Source: Podospora comata (taxonomy: Eukaryota > Ascomycota > Sordariomycetes > Sordariales > Podosporaceae). From it: a DNA stretch of 64,000 bases. The stretch covers positions 3,224,001 through 3,288,000 of the forward strand of contig CP071494.1 in NCBI GenBank assembly GCA_017354895.1. Reading direction: 5' to 3'. The position numbers and the translations under genes are program-made. Positions 23,273-34,555 of the stretch are shown here, one piece after another (position 1 is the first letter of the stretch; each line of letters opens with the position of its first letter). The notes under the pieces were generated by a model, which saw only the letters and a program-made list of their open reading frames with translations, was not told the DNA's origin and made no database searches.

Positions 23273-24282
23273 TTACCACCATTTCTCGCACAGGACCCTG
23301 CACTTGTCTATGCCTAGACCTTGTGGGGAGGGAGAGGTCAGGCCGTCGACAAATTGGTCAGTCATGGAGGGTACACCGCATATGTAGACTGCCACGTCGT
23401 CTTTGTGCTCCCCGATGGCGTTTGAGACGTCGGAGAGGGATATCCTTCTCTTTTCGAAAGGGATGGATAAATGTTTGGTTGTTATTTCGTTTGTTGAGAT
23501 GTTGTTTGTGTTGTTGGGGCCACCAGTGGTGGTGAGGAAGAGCTTGATGTTGCCTTTCAGGGGGTCGTTTTGGTTGGAGAATAGATTGATGATTCGGTCG
23601 AGGAAGAGGGCTTGGGAGGTGTCGCCTGATTGGATTTTGCTGTTGGGGTCTTTGAGAGAGTAGAGGAGGGTGATTTCGGGTTGGGGGCGGGTGGTGGAGA
23701 TGTGGGAGAGGATGCTGATTAGGGGGTTTATGCCAACTCCTCCTGCCACCAACACCAACTTTTTGAAGCCGGGGGGTGTGCTACTAGATCTGGGAGAGGA
23801 TAATAACGGCTGTTGTTCGGAGGGACGTGAGAGTATTTGGGGCGGGTAGGTGAAGGAACCGCCTATACGGATGCGGACGGGGGTGTGTAAGAGGGTGGAG
23901 GGGTCCTGCCAGAGGTAGGCTGCTGGGGGGTTGAGGGGGGATTGCTGGATTGCTAGTTCCATGTGGGGGTGGGATGGGGGTGAGGTTATGGTGAAGCCGC
24001 CGGGTTTTTGGCAGGAGGGGAAGGGGGGGTAGTAGAGGTCTACCCATTGGCCGGGGAGGAAGCTGATGGGGGGTTGGGAGGGTTGGGAGGGTTGGGAGGG
24101 CGTGAGGTGGAAGAGGCGGATTGCAGGGGTTATGGGGATTATGGTGGTTATGAGGAGTTCGTGGAGGGACTGAAGGGATGTTAGTAGAGCTGGGGGGTGA
24201 AGGAGGACAGGGGAAGAGGTACGTTATCACGGGGTTCGTGAGCGGTGCGGTCGATGTGGGTTGTTTTGTTGGTGGGGGTCAT
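23273..24282 (-). CDS. FAD/NAD(P)-binding oxidoreductase of the ferredoxin-reductase fold (OXNAD-like)
   Basis: Exons 24282-24223 and 24169-23273 (minus) encode 318 residues; the intron of 53 nt is phase 0. The flavin domain contains ISFLPGQWVDLYYPPF and GGFTITSPPS, the RxYS-like region being replaced by FTITS. The NAD-binding domain follows: LVLVAGGVGINPLISIL, ITLLYSLKD, and near the end VAVYICGVPSMTDQF plus the terminal CEKWW aromatic. This is the order of cytochrome b5 reductase/OXNAD1-type enzymes. There is no heme or Fe-S domain, so it would need an external acceptor. A poly-T/QPSQPSQPS stretch (about residue 45) is a simple repeat. The electron partner and cellular site are unknown. It is divergent to the ULP2 gene. 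Confidence 0.82.
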
Positions 24283-24900
24283 GGTGGAGGTTTTGGTGGG
24301 GATTTGAAGGATTTGGAGCCAAATTTGAGAAATCTTGGGAGAGATATGGAGAGTAATGATTGAAGCAAAGAACTGCGTTTTATAATCATCAAGTTCATAG
24401 ATCAAGTGGTCAAAATAAGGTTGTTTACATACGCATTCTTGTGAGGTTGGATCCGGGGTTAAGAGTGAGCGTGAGGAGCTGGTTGACCCCACCAAGTTGG
24501 TCAGTTTGAGCAAGTACTCTTATTGCATGTAGTATTTCACAATACCTACATTCTGGTTTTTCACCTAGGTGGATCTTGACAAAGTCTAGAAAGATGTTTT
24601 GTGACCCTTTCTAACCTATATCTACAGAATCTGCAAAATAACATGCTGTGCTTGTGCCAGGTGTTGGTAACACATGTGAATGTAGTGAACTTGTTCAAGT
24701 TCCACAAGCAGAAATGCCAAGGTGGGTTGGGTGTGGGCCTGGTCAGTGCGGTTGAGGCCACAGGGATCATGGCCTATCTAGCGGGAAAGCTGCCGGCAGG
24801 CAAGATAAACAGGTTCTCGTGACATCCAAAGGAAAGACAACAGCTGCTGCACGCAACAAACCAGCAGTTGGCTTTCCGTCTTTTCGTGCCTAAGGAACCT
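24283..24900. promoter_or_regulatory. Divergent intergenic, oxidoreductase / ULP2
   Basis: 618 bp between divergent starts. No clear TATA box or RNA gene. Either gene may have an extra 5' noncoding exon here. Confidence 0.35.
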
Positions 24901-27900
24901 ATGAGCTTTTGGATTGTGTCTCCGCCGCAAGAACCGTCTCAAGCTCTCCAAGCTGGAGCAATCAAGGTATGCCTGATCTTGCGCGCGCACATGGTAAAGG
25001 GCCCCACTAACCTAGAACCCTACCGGTCACATTTTCTGTACAGGAACGCGCAAGATCCACCAGAGCACTCTTCACCTGCTCAGAGAAACTCGCACGAAAC
25101 TGGAACCAGGACAGCGACCCTGCTGACTCCCTCCGCTCCCACAGCTGCCCAGGATGCGAAAAGTTCGAAAGAGTAAGCCCTTGATCTACCTGTGATGCCA
25201 GGCGAACTCTTCTGTGCAGCGTAACCTAACCTTAGTGACAGGAAGGAGCTCGACTATCACCGCACCGCACACACCTTTCCAGACTATGGGTATTGCGCCT
25301 GTGTCCATGAACCTGTCCTGACAACGCCGAAGCTAATCACTGCCTGTGGTAAAGCCCTGTAAAGCGCAGTGTCGATATGTCTCTCCGATCGGTGTTCAAA
25401 TCACTTGTACGTCTCGACTTCATTGCAATCATAATGCAGGATTGCTGCTAACTTTCCTAGAATCCCTGGGGCGCGAAAGCCGTCAACACCCTCGATTCGA
25501 GCCCCAAGACGACGACCGAAAGGCCACAATCGGCCCATTCCAATGACTCTCTCGAAACACCACGAGCGAAGCGGCAGAAGACGAGCCGGGATACCGAAGT
25601 AATACCACGGGGGTCACAAGAGTCTATCGAGGAATTCCCGTCTCAACCGATTCAATCGCGGGGTCACACGTACAGCCCCTCAATATCTCCTTCGCCTATC
25701 AGTTCGCATGTTCCCATGTGGAATTCACATGCAATGGCTGAGTACCAGGGTCGAGGCAATCGCCGCCACCGGCATAGGTCTCTTGGTAGCAACAAGAGTC
25801 AGTCCTCGGCCGAGGACGTTCCCAGTGTGTTCAGTCAGAAATACACTGCCCCCGATAATCAAGAACAAACTCGGTCCAAAGTGCAAAGCGATGCGGCCGA
25901 CTTGGAGATTCTGAGGAATATATCAGCCCGCTTACAGCCTGCCCAACCCAAGGGGAAGAAGAGACTGAAACAGGAATCCCACGAAGACGACGAGCTGGCA
26001 ATGGGTCATACGCCCAATGATGGCAAAAAGCGCCAGCCAGGGCCCAGCGTCTCTCGCAGGGGCGATATAGTCCCTACACAATTCCCCAGAAAGGCAGCCA
26101 ACGGTCGTGAGGACTGTCAGTCTCTTGGAGAGTCCGAACGCTTCACTGTTTCTGCAGCAGTCTGCTACCGGAATTACTATTATGTGGCTGGTGAGAAAGG
26201 CGGGACAGATGCATGCTACATGCAAGCACATCATGATAAACCTCAGGCGGAACTTCGCGCCTTTACACAAAATGGAAACCCCCACGGGACGCAACAGTGG
26301 CTCAAGCTTACAAACAAGATCAAAGCCTTGCATTTTCACCCGTCCAGTAGCCTCATTAAGGTCACTCAACCCACTGATACATCTCTGGACATCGGTAAAC
26401 TGCTGGTCATCAAGTTTGCGACTCCTCAGGATGCTTCATGTGTTGCTCGTTGGGCTACAAGGGTTCTCAAGGTAAAGGTGGTGGAAGAGGAAGACAGGTA
26501 CATATCCTCGAAGCATTTCGTCCTCCGCCCTCGCTAACCATACTCTAGTAACAAGCTCCATGCCATTTATGACAAAGCACTCGGTGAAATCAATCGAGAT
26601 ACCCCATGGTCATCAGCAGGCAAAGTCGCTGGTGCGGGATCTCCTAATGCTCAGCCTCCCGATGCTGGCAAGGCACGGGGCACCAGTGTTAGCATTACAC
26701 CCAGCCAAGTCTCACCCTCGAACAAACCGAGAACCACCATCCGCGGTTCCATGCAAGTTTCGGAGCCCGCAACACCCCAACCAGTCGCGACTTACGGCAG
26801 ACGATCTTTGAGGTCAACTCATGGATCAACGACAGATGCGACTTCCGCTCCAATTGATGTAGATCTATCATTATCGCCTGAGACCCCTCCTCCGCCTCGT
26901 TGGTCTTTGCAAAACAGGAGCTGGTTGGAAGACTGGAAGACACCGCTACAATTTGGCAGAGTACAGGTGACCAAGGATGACATACCAAGACTGGATGAGG
27001 GCCAGTATCTGAACGACAGCATCATTGAATTTGGTTTAAAGTACCTTTTTGAAAAATTCACTGACAAGCATCCCGATCTCAGCAAGCGAGTCTACATGCA
27101 CAACAGCTTTTTCTACACGAGTTTGACCGGGGACGGTGGCAACCAATTCAAGTACGAGAATGTCAAAAGATGGACTGCAAAGGTGGATCTGCTGTCCTAT
27201 GACTACATTGTCGTCCCAATCAACCAGCACTTCCACTGGTGGGTTGCCATAATTTGCAACCCAGGGAAACTTGATCCGGCTGTTCGTCAGAAGGCAAAAG
27301 AAGCCGAAGCCACGATCCCTATCGACGTCGAAATGACTGATGCACCAAAGCTGGTTACGTCTGATGTTGTGGACAAAGCCACCGATGGCATGCCCGGATT
27401 TCGCCCATCAGCTTCTACTCAGCCAAAGCAACGCAAGCCTGCTTATAGCCTTGATGACCCCAGAATCATTCTGTTGGACTCGCTTGGATCTAGTCACGGC
27501 CCTGTCGTTAAGAACCTCCGCCGATATCTCGTTGAAGAGTTCGAAGACAAGCGTGGCAGGAGGCTTGAGCAAGGTGATTTGCCAACTCGCCTTGGGATGA
27601 AGGCCACTAATATACCGCAGCAATCGAATCTCACAGACTGCGGAGTCTATGTCCTTGGATACGTGCAAGAGTTTGTCAAGGATCCAGATACCTTCGTCAA
27701 GGCTCTGCTGTCTAAGGAGCCGCACGAATGGGCATTAAGTGCCCCCCTATTGCGAACGCTCTGGAGGGATACTATCTTCTACGAAAAGAGTATGACCCGC
27801 ACAGAGCCTGGCCGGCAGCAAAATGCGGGGATGATCTATCCCATGTCCGCGGAGAGAATGACAAAGCTTTTTGCTCAAAGCGCCAAACTGAGCACCTCTC

Positions 27901-28841
27901 CTTCTCGCGATTCGGTTGTGGGCCGGAGGGAGGAATCACGACATGCAGCTGTACCAGAGCCGCTCAAACCTGTGGAAATGGCGGGAGAACCGGCGCAAGG
28001 GCGAATAGGGTCTCCTGTAGAGGCACCAAAGCTCGCGAAAACTGCAAAGGAGCCAGCAGGACGTATGATACCGACCAAAGGTGTGCAGGAGGTAACCAAG
28101 CCTATGGACCTCGTCGTCGACACACCCCTCATTCCTTCTATTGAGGATTCTATCGAGGACTCCCCTACCCCAGAACCTCCTCAAATCACCGACCTCTCCG
28201 CACTTGTAGAGCCCGGTTTCTCGAAGCATGTGCCCAAGCCTAAAGAGCGCCCCGCTTCAAAGTTGGGGACTTTGCCGACGCGGCAATCTTCTCATGCGGA
28301 AGATGATGAAGTCATGCTTGTCCCTTTGGGTCGCCCTGACTCCACATTGTTCACGGCGAGGATATCGAGTTCCCCGGCGGAGGCAAAGAAAGCGGTTGAT
28401 ACGTCGGTGCAAGAGCTCGACGCAAAGTCATTCTGCAACAAGTCAGCCACACCTCCTGGGCACACCAAGAATGCGAAGCCTCGCCAGCCGACGCGCCAGG
28501 TTGCCCTAATGTCACAGTCATCTCCCGCCCAGGCTCCCAATCCAAAACGTGCTGATGCTGGCTCCACGTCCACGGGGGCGTCGAAGCGTCCTCATACCGG
28601 TTCCACGCCTACTGGGGGTTCTCGCCCAAAACGCCCTGGTGCCAGCTCTCCACCTACCACGGGCTCTCAGTCGAGATATTTTAATGGTACCCCATCTCCA
28701 GGTCGGAGGCAGCGAGTGGCTACGAATGTAGGAGCTGCGTACACATCCGTGGGTTTTGCACCCACCAGGGAGGCTACCGTGGAGCAGAACTTGGCAGCGG
28801 TGAAGCATCATGAGCCGATCAATATTGATGACTCTGACTGA
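24901..28841 (+). CDS. ULP2: Ulp2-type SUMO protease (C48 peptidase)
   Basis: Six exons in the longer model: 24901-24966, 25044-25172, 25242-25289, 25365-25406, 25461-26497 and 26549-28841, giving 1204 residues. The first four introns have CTAAC/CTAAT branch sites and every join stays in frame; the last one also keeps the frame. An alternative start at 25377 (MSLRSVFKSLNPWG) would give 1119 residues with the earlier exons as leader. The C48 domain starts at TPLQFGRVQVTKDDIPRLDE; YLNDSIIEFGLKYL is a strong signature. Catalytic candidates are His in NQHFHWWVAII (about 670), Asp in ILLDSLG (about 751) and Cys in NLTDCGVYVL (about 805), with Gln just upstream in PQQSN. An insert between His and Asp is typical of SENP6/7-Ulp2 enzymes, which trim poly-SUMO chains in the nucleus. 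The tail is disordered, with a GSTPTGGS-like repeat. Confidence 0.88.
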
Positions 28842-29633
28842 ATTGTGAGCGGTGGTTATTATACTCTAGCAGCAATCCCAAAGCGACGTTGTAGCCATGT
28901 TGGGCCCGATTAGACAAGCTTGTTTGTTTCGTTCCGTTTTTTTTCTTCTTATCTATTTTGGCTTGTGGGTTACGGAAACATTGATTATCATCCTGGTTTT
29001 GCTCAAGGTAAGGCGCAGAAGAGAGTGGGTATTTATCAATATGTGGGATTATTGGCAAGCATGGGATAGGAGTTTGGGTCCTGGTATTGTTTGTTAGCTG
29101 TTTGCCTATCGGAGGAGAGTGGGGGTTGGGGACAGATCTGGGTACCTATGTAGGTGAGGCTGGGGTGAAGGGTGATAGAGAGCGCTTGATAGAATAGGAG
29201 GAGTAGGAGTACACGGAAGGGGGGTAGGGGCAAAGAAATGAGAAGATATTGTTTTGTGTATGTATTTTTAGACATCAGCGATGGGGAGGGTTCATGGGGA
29301 GGGTTCATGGGGAGTTGAGCAATTGTACCATTTCCCAGGCAGCTTGAAAATTATTTACCTCGTCTGTTTGTGTGTTCATGTGAGAATCTGGCCATGGGTA
29401 ATATCGGGTTTATCAAATGGATACTCCTGCATGTTTGGTATACGAAGTTACAGGCGAGTTTTCTTCTCGGTGGACCTACCTATATGAAAACGGGTTGCAA
29501 TAGGATGCCTGCCTATGTTTACAAACCCGACATGGCAATTTTTATGTTGGCATCTAGTGATCAAGTTTTGGTGATGGACGACCCCAAGTTAACAAACTGA
29601 CCAAGAAGTTTCAAGAAAAAATATCAGGGAGTC

Positions 29634-29650
29634 AAAAAAAAAAAAAAAAA
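29634..29650. repeat. Poly-A tract, 17 nt
   Basis: Uninterrupted run of 17 A on the plus strand in the intergenic space downstream of ULP2. Confidence 0.9.
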
Positions 29651-29958
29651 CTCAACAAGACACAAAAATTGGAGTGGGATGATTTTACTTTGATCTTTTT
29701 CACAGATTGGGTTGGGCTTCGTGGTATAACTGATATATGGGGCAGATAAACAGGAGGATGAAAATGATAAAGGAAAAGAAGAACAGGGTACGCTGTGTTT
29801 TAGTATAGTGTTGATTGTTTGGGGGGTGAAATATACCGTAGAGTTTGTGTGTAGGGATCTTGATTGATGTTGTGTGGGTGGTGGTTGTGTGGGTGTAGGT
29901 TGTGTGGGTGGAGGTTGTGTGAACGGGGGTTGTGGGATTGAGGTTTGGTTTACAGGAA

Positions 29959-30078
29959 TTTGGTGATGGTTTTGGTGATGGTTTTGGTGATGGTTTTGGT
30001 GATGGTTTTGGTGATGGTTTTGGTGATGGTTTTGGTGATGGTTTTGGTGATGGTTTTGGTGATGGTTTTGGTGATGGT
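29959..30078. repeat. 12-bp minisatellite, 10 perfect copies
   Basis: Ten head-to-tail copies of TTTGGTGATGGT with no mismatch. The period is a multiple of three, so all frames stay open: the plus strand reads FGDG repeats and the minus strand SPKP repeats. Confidence 0.95.
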
Positions 30079-30390
30079 GCTTGTGTGGTGATGATCTTCT
30101 TTCGTGGATGTTTCAAGAACAGGGGATCAGACGGTACAATGGGTAGTACTATGTACATTACACTGATGGCATTCTCCAGTTCCTTTTCCTGTCAAAGATA
30201 ACGATCGAATATATACAGGTATACAGCCAAACCAGCTTCAACCACCAGGCGAGTAGTATCGACAAGCAGCCTTCCCATTTTATTTACTCCAAATAAAACA
30301 CTGTTCAATTGGGCATAAAACAAACTCATCAAACGCCGTGCCATGCATATCTACCGAACCAAAGTAGAACCCCCGCGCCCCTCTAATTGT

Positions 30391-32163
30391 TTATTCCTCA
30401 CCAGAGGCATGCCCATTAGTCTCCTCCTTCTTCTTGTCGACCACATTCCTAGGCACCTCATAAACGACCAACCCGCATCTCCCCTCCTTCATGTACTTCC
30501 ACCTCCCAAGTCTCATCTCCTTCCCGGTAACCGCCACCACGCAGAGTCCGTCCTTGCCTCTCTCCCCTCTCTCAAACACGGCAAGATCGTTCACGATTCC
30601 CCTCGCGAGACTCTTCTCTTCCTTGTCGCCACTGTCCTCCGAGTCTATTGGCTGCCCCAGAACACCCACCCTCTCAATCTTCTTCTTATCATCACTCAGC
30701 CTCCACACCCTGACACTCCCATCCCAGCTCCCGCTAAAGATCAGATCCGAGTAAGGAACCGTTCTCAAAGCTGTGATACCCCTTGGCTGAGGGGCAGGAA
30801 TATCCTTAGGGTTAAAATCCTCCGGATTCCCACCAGAAAGCTCCCTAGGAGTCAACGCAGGGTCCAGACCATGCGCTCTCGCAACCACGTGCAAAGCCTT
30901 TTTCCTCTGAATGCTCCAAAGCGCCAAATCGCCATTGTCACTGCCCGTGACAAATATCTCGTCATCCAACATCGCGACTCTGTCCATTGACCCCTCATGA
31001 GCAGCGCTCGCTGGATTCAGCCCGGCCGGAAGTTTGTGTTTCTTGGTGTTGGTCGACCCGCCCTCACCGCCACCTCTAAACACAAGCTGAGATTCCTCAG
31101 GCACCTTCCAGTAACGGGCTGTACGATCTCTCGCGCCGACTGACACGCAGCGCTCCTGGCCCAAGGCATCCACGTCCATAATCTCGTCTTGGTGGCCGAA
31201 CAATGTTTCGACGTACGCCAATTCGTTCAGGGAGAAGACCTTGACTGTGCGGTCCTTGGAGCAGGAGAAGATCTGGTTGGTGCCCCGGCGGAAGGCAATG
31301 CCGGTGACGGCGTCGCGGTGCTGGGTGAAGGCTCGGATAGGCTTGAGGGTCTCGGCGTCGTAGACGACCAGCTTGCGGTCGAGGCCGCCGGTGACGACAA
31401 ACTTGCCGTCTTGGGATGCTTTTACTGTAATTGGAGCCGCGGTGTGGCCTTGGAAGGTCTTGTCCTTGGCTTTGAGGGGCTGAGACTTGACAAAGGCGAT
31501 GCGCTCAGGTCTGCGCTTGGGAGGGGCAGGGGGCTTCTTGGGCTTTTTGCGGGTGGTTTGAGGCCATTGGTTCTTGGGGAGGTCTTGGAGCTTCCATTTG
31601 GTAAGGTAGCCGTCTTTTGTGGTTGTGTAGGCGTACGGAGGGCAGACAGAGACGGAGGTGACGGTGCCCGAGTTCCACCGGAACTGGATGGGGTCGGCGT
31701 GGGGGAAGTCGAGTTCGGGGGCGAGCTTGCGGTAGACCTTGCCTTTGGTCTCGGCGGCGTCCTCTTGGAGGCGCTCGGCTAAAAGATCGCGGTCGATTTC
31801 CTCGGCATCGAAGGCGTACTCGTCCTGCAGCTCGTCGACTTCCTTTCGCGTCTTCTCGAGGTAGCGCTGGGCGAGTCTCAGACGCTTCTCGGCGGCGGTC
31901 TCGCCCTCGTTGTCGGAATCATCCGAGCCGCTTCTGCTGACAATGTCATCGTCTTCGTTCTCGGTATCGAGTTCACTGCCGGATATGTCTTCGTCGCGCT
32001 CAATGTCCTTCTTTTTCTTGGGAGCCGCGATGGGCTTAGTGGGGCCTCTTGTCGCGGATTTGGAGGATGATTTTGTGGTCGCCAATCGCTTCTTGGGGAC
32101 TTCTGTGGCTGCTGGACGCTTCCTCTTCTTCTGGGCGCCCGGGGTTGTGAAAAAGGACGACAT
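30391..32163 (-). CDS. RRP9: U3 snoRNP-associated WD40 protein Rrp9 (U3-55K)
   Basis: A single exon of 590 residues. The start MSSFFTTPGAQKKRKRPAA (32163) was preferred to MPTMSS three codons upstream because homologues begin MSSFF. A basic, Lys-rich N-terminus leads into an acidic patch (SELDTENEDDD) and the ETAAEKRLRLAQRYLEKTRK helix typical of Rrp9. Then about seven WD40 repeats follow, such as FQGHTAAPITVKASQDGKFV, AFTQHRDAVTGIAFRRG, IFSCSKDRTVKVFSLNE and LIFSGSWDGSVRVWRL. By family it binds the B/C motif of the U3 snoRNA for 18S rRNA processing in the nucleolus. A codon run rich in DDKKKIERVG near the C-terminus fills a loop. Tail-proximal GRWKYMKEGRCGLVVYEVPR also matches the family. 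Confidence 0.92.
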   Translation of the reverse strand: MSSFFTTPGAQKKRKRPAATEVPKKRLATTKSSSKSATRGPTKPIAAPKKKKDIERDEDISGSELDTENEDDDIVSRSGSDDSDNEGETAAEKRLRLAQRYLEKTRKEVDELQDEYAFDAEEIDRDLLAERLQEDAAETKGKVYRKLAPELDFPHADPIQFRWNSGTVTSVSVCPPYAYTTTKDGYLTKWKLQDLPKNQWPQTTRKKPKKPPAPPKRRPERIAFVKSQPLKAKDKTFQGHTAAPITVKASQDGKFVVTGGLDRKLVVYDAETLKPIRAFTQHRDAVTGIAFRRGTNQIFSCSKDRTVKVFSLNELAYVETLFGHQDEIMDVDALGQERCVSVGARDRTARYWKVPEESQLVFRGGGEGGSTNTKKHKLPAGLNPASAAHEGSMDRVAMLDDEIFVTGSDNGDLALWSIQRKKALHVVARAHGLDPALTPRELSGGNPEDFNPKDIPAPQPRGITALRTVPYSDLIFSGSWDGSVRVWRLSDDKKKIERVGVLGQPIDSEDSGDKEEKSLARGIVNDLAVFERGERGKDGLCVVAVTGKEMRLGRWKYMKEGRCGLVVYEVPRNVVDKKKEETNGHASGEE

Positions 32164-32522
32164 GGTGGGCAATTTTGGCCGTCGTGGTGCTGCCTTTGGC
32201 CGTGTTGTCGCTGCTTTGGCAGCCTTTTCTCACCAGCCGAATGCTGCAGCTTCAAAATTTCTTGAGCCGTCGTTAGAAAAAAAAAAAGTTGTCGGCCTGC
32301 ACGAGTGGAGAAACACCCCTGGTCGGGTCTTGGCGTCCCTTGCGACCAAAGAAATCGGAGAAGGAAAATGCCGGCCGCCACTGATTCGAGCCCCACCACT
32401 GTGGGGTATGCTTGTATGGAAGGCTGCGGCTCTTCTGAATGTCATTGATGTGTTTGATAGAGATACGGATAGCTACGAAATAAACGCTATTTTGGCATCA
32501 TTGAATATCGCGTTACTGTCCC
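32164..32522. other. Intergenic between RRP9 and the downstream minus-strand gene
   Basis: 359 bp upstream of RRP9, containing a short A10-type run near 32279. No gene recognised. Confidence 0.4.
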
Positions 32523-33390
32523 TCACTCTTCACCACTATCTCCATCCTCTGACATTTTGTCGGCCCCGTCTTGGTCGCCAGCAGTTCCACTCGCAGCCTT
32601 CTTGGCCTTTTCCTTCTGCCTTCTCTTCAACTTCTTCTCCCTGTTCAGTCGCTTCTTCTTCTCCTTAAGGTGCTCTTCCTTTGTGAGCTTCTTGCTCTCT
32701 TCTTCCTTGCGCTTCTGTTCCCTGCTTCGAAGCTTGATCCTGGTCTTCTTTCCTGGCCTCTTTTTCTTCTTATCTCCCTCTTCTACATTCTTGCCTCCAG
32801 CAGTCATTGTTGTGGGTTTTTTCGTGGCCACAATCTCAATCTTCGTCACCCTCCATGGTACCTCTAGACCCCACGCTCTTTGTTTCGATAGCGCCAGAAT
32901 GTCTTGGGCCGACATGGCTGAGTGTCGTATTTGCTCTTGTTGTTCGGGGGTGAGGGGCTCTTGTATGTAATAACTGAGAGCCCGTTCTTTGAAGGGTATT
33001 TCCTCTGTTGAGGCCTGTAGCTCATCCTCTTTCGGCGCAAGCACTACTTTTTGTGTTGGTGCTGATGAGAAGAGCCGGAACGAAAATTCTTCTTCTTGGT
33101 TCTCTTCATTTTCTAGTGGTGGTTGTGTCTCTTGGTCTGCATCGGCCATGGAGACATCACCCTCGGCCTCATCTTGTGGTGGCGCAGCGAGGTTGATGGC
33201 TAAGAGACTGGAGAGTTTTTGCCGGAAAAGGCTGGCATCTTGTTCTGAAGATATATACCTGTGCACCTCCCCCTCGTCAAAAGACGAGTAGAGGTCTTCC
33301 CTCCTCACTCTGATACGAAAATATGTTAGAGTATGTATGAGAGAGTGTGAATGAAGGGGCCTACCGTTTGGCATCTGGAACCTCGAACAT
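32523..33390 (-). CDS. Lysine-rich fungal protein of unknown function, probably nucleolar
   Basis: Exons 33390-33365 and 33309-32523 (minus) encode 270 residues; the first exon is 26 nt (MFEVPDAKR) and the join gives VRREDLYSSFDEGEVHRY. The middle contains FSFRLFSSAPTQKVVLAPKE and ALSYYIQEPLTPEQQEQIRH, conserved among ascomycetes as I remember them (possibly DUF2011). A long basic segment KKKKRPGKKTRIKLRSREQK and further KKRLNREKKLKRRQKEKAKK form a likely coiled coil and nuclear/nucleolar signal. The acidic C-terminus is SEDGDSGEE. No enzyme motif. Nucleolar location is inference from the composition and from the neighbouring RRP9. Confidence 0.75.
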
Positions 33391-33774
33391 GGTCGAATTG
33401 ACACAATCGATGAAAGAATTAAGAAGTGGGGCACTTGAGAGATGAGACTAATGGACGGGGCAGAGTTGAGTGTATTGACTGAGATTGTTATAGGTGACTT
33501 GAGTTTATGCTTTTGTAAGAGGTTCAAAATGAGAGAGGCCATTGAGAGCTCAAAAAATCGATATGCGACAGGTGGTCAGTGCTCCAACATAGGAAGGCTG
33601 AAGGTGCCCCGCAAATTCAACTCCCAAGGTGCGCGTTCCCGCCTGCCTAGCTCCAGCCCGCCATACCCAGCTCCATCCATGACCCCCAGCACCAGCATCA
33701 AGCAACCTTCGACGCTCACCTAACGTCCCAACCAACGCACCACATCTACAAATTCACGCCACAGCAGAGACAAA
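33391..33774. promoter_or_regulatory. Divergent promoter region upstream of PRE1
   Basis: 384 bp between the divergent gene starts (33390 minus and 33775 plus). I did not recognise a proteasome-associated control element. C-rich leader sequence precedes the PRE1 start. Confidence 0.4.
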
Positions 33775-34555
33775 ATGTACGTCGCATCTACCCATCCTAT
33801 AGAGCACGCCCATCATTGACACTTTCTAGGGAGGTTCTACTGGGCATTACAGGCAAGGACTTTACGCTGATCGCCGCGTCCAAGGCGGCCATGCGTGGAG
33901 CTACCATCCTCAAGGCATCCGACGACAAGACAAGACAGTTGAACAAGCACACACTCATGGCCTACTCTGGCGAGGCTGGTGATACCGGTCAGTCACCACA
34001 GTGTTCATGTACACCTTCCGGCAGCATGCTGACAGAACCCCACAGTCCAGTTTGCCGATTACATCCAAGCCAACGCCCAGCTCTACTCGATGCGCAACGA
34101 GTCGGACCTTTCCCCATCAGCTCTTGCTCACTTTGTCCGCGGTGAACTTGCTACGAGTCTTCGGTCGAGAAATCCATACAACGTAAACCTTCTTTTGGGT
34201 GGCGTTGACCCCATCACACACAAGTCTAGCCTGTACTGGTTGGACTACCTTGCGTCGCTCGCCCCCGTCCCATATGCTGCCCACGGCTATGCTCAGTATG
34301 ATGGAACCCAAGTCCAAACCCTATATCACCCCACTAACAATACGCCTTCTCAGATACTACTGCCTTTCTATCCTGGATAAGCACCACCACCCCGACATCA
34401 CCCTCGGCCAAGGCATCAAACTTCTCACACTATGCGTCGACGAGCTCAAGAGAAGACTACCGATAGACTTCAAGGGGATGACGGTCAAGGCAGTGACCAA
34501 GGACGGCGTGGTAGATATCCAGTTTGATGACGACAAGGTGGTGAAGGCTGCTTGA
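33775..34555 (+). CDS. PRE1: 20S proteasome subunit beta-4 (Pre1)
   Basis: Four exons: 33775-33776, 33830-33987, 34046-34295 and 34354-34555. They total 612 nt and 203 residues. The first coding exon is only AT: the intron starts at GTACGT right after AT and ends CTAG, so the start codon is AT|G. The protein opens [20 protein letters not shown], the expected N-terminus of beta-4. Further family blocks are [33 protein letters not shown] and [20 protein letters not shown]. The subunit is non-catalytic (no processed Thr1) and sits in the beta ring with the neighbouring Pre2 and Pup3 subunits. Any start inside exon 2 would lose the conserved N-terminus, which supports the split codon. Confidence 0.93.

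Larger units (their letters stand above)
28842..30390. other. Gene-poor intergenic with minisatellite and poly-A tract
   Basis: Between ULP2 and the 3' end of RRP9. It contains a poly-A17 tract at 29634-29650, a small GGGTTCATGGGGA-type repeat at about 29285-29315, and the 12-bp minisatellite listed separately. No gene is supported, though a 152-codon minus-strand frame spans the minisatellite (29700-30158, see findings). Confidence 0.45.
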
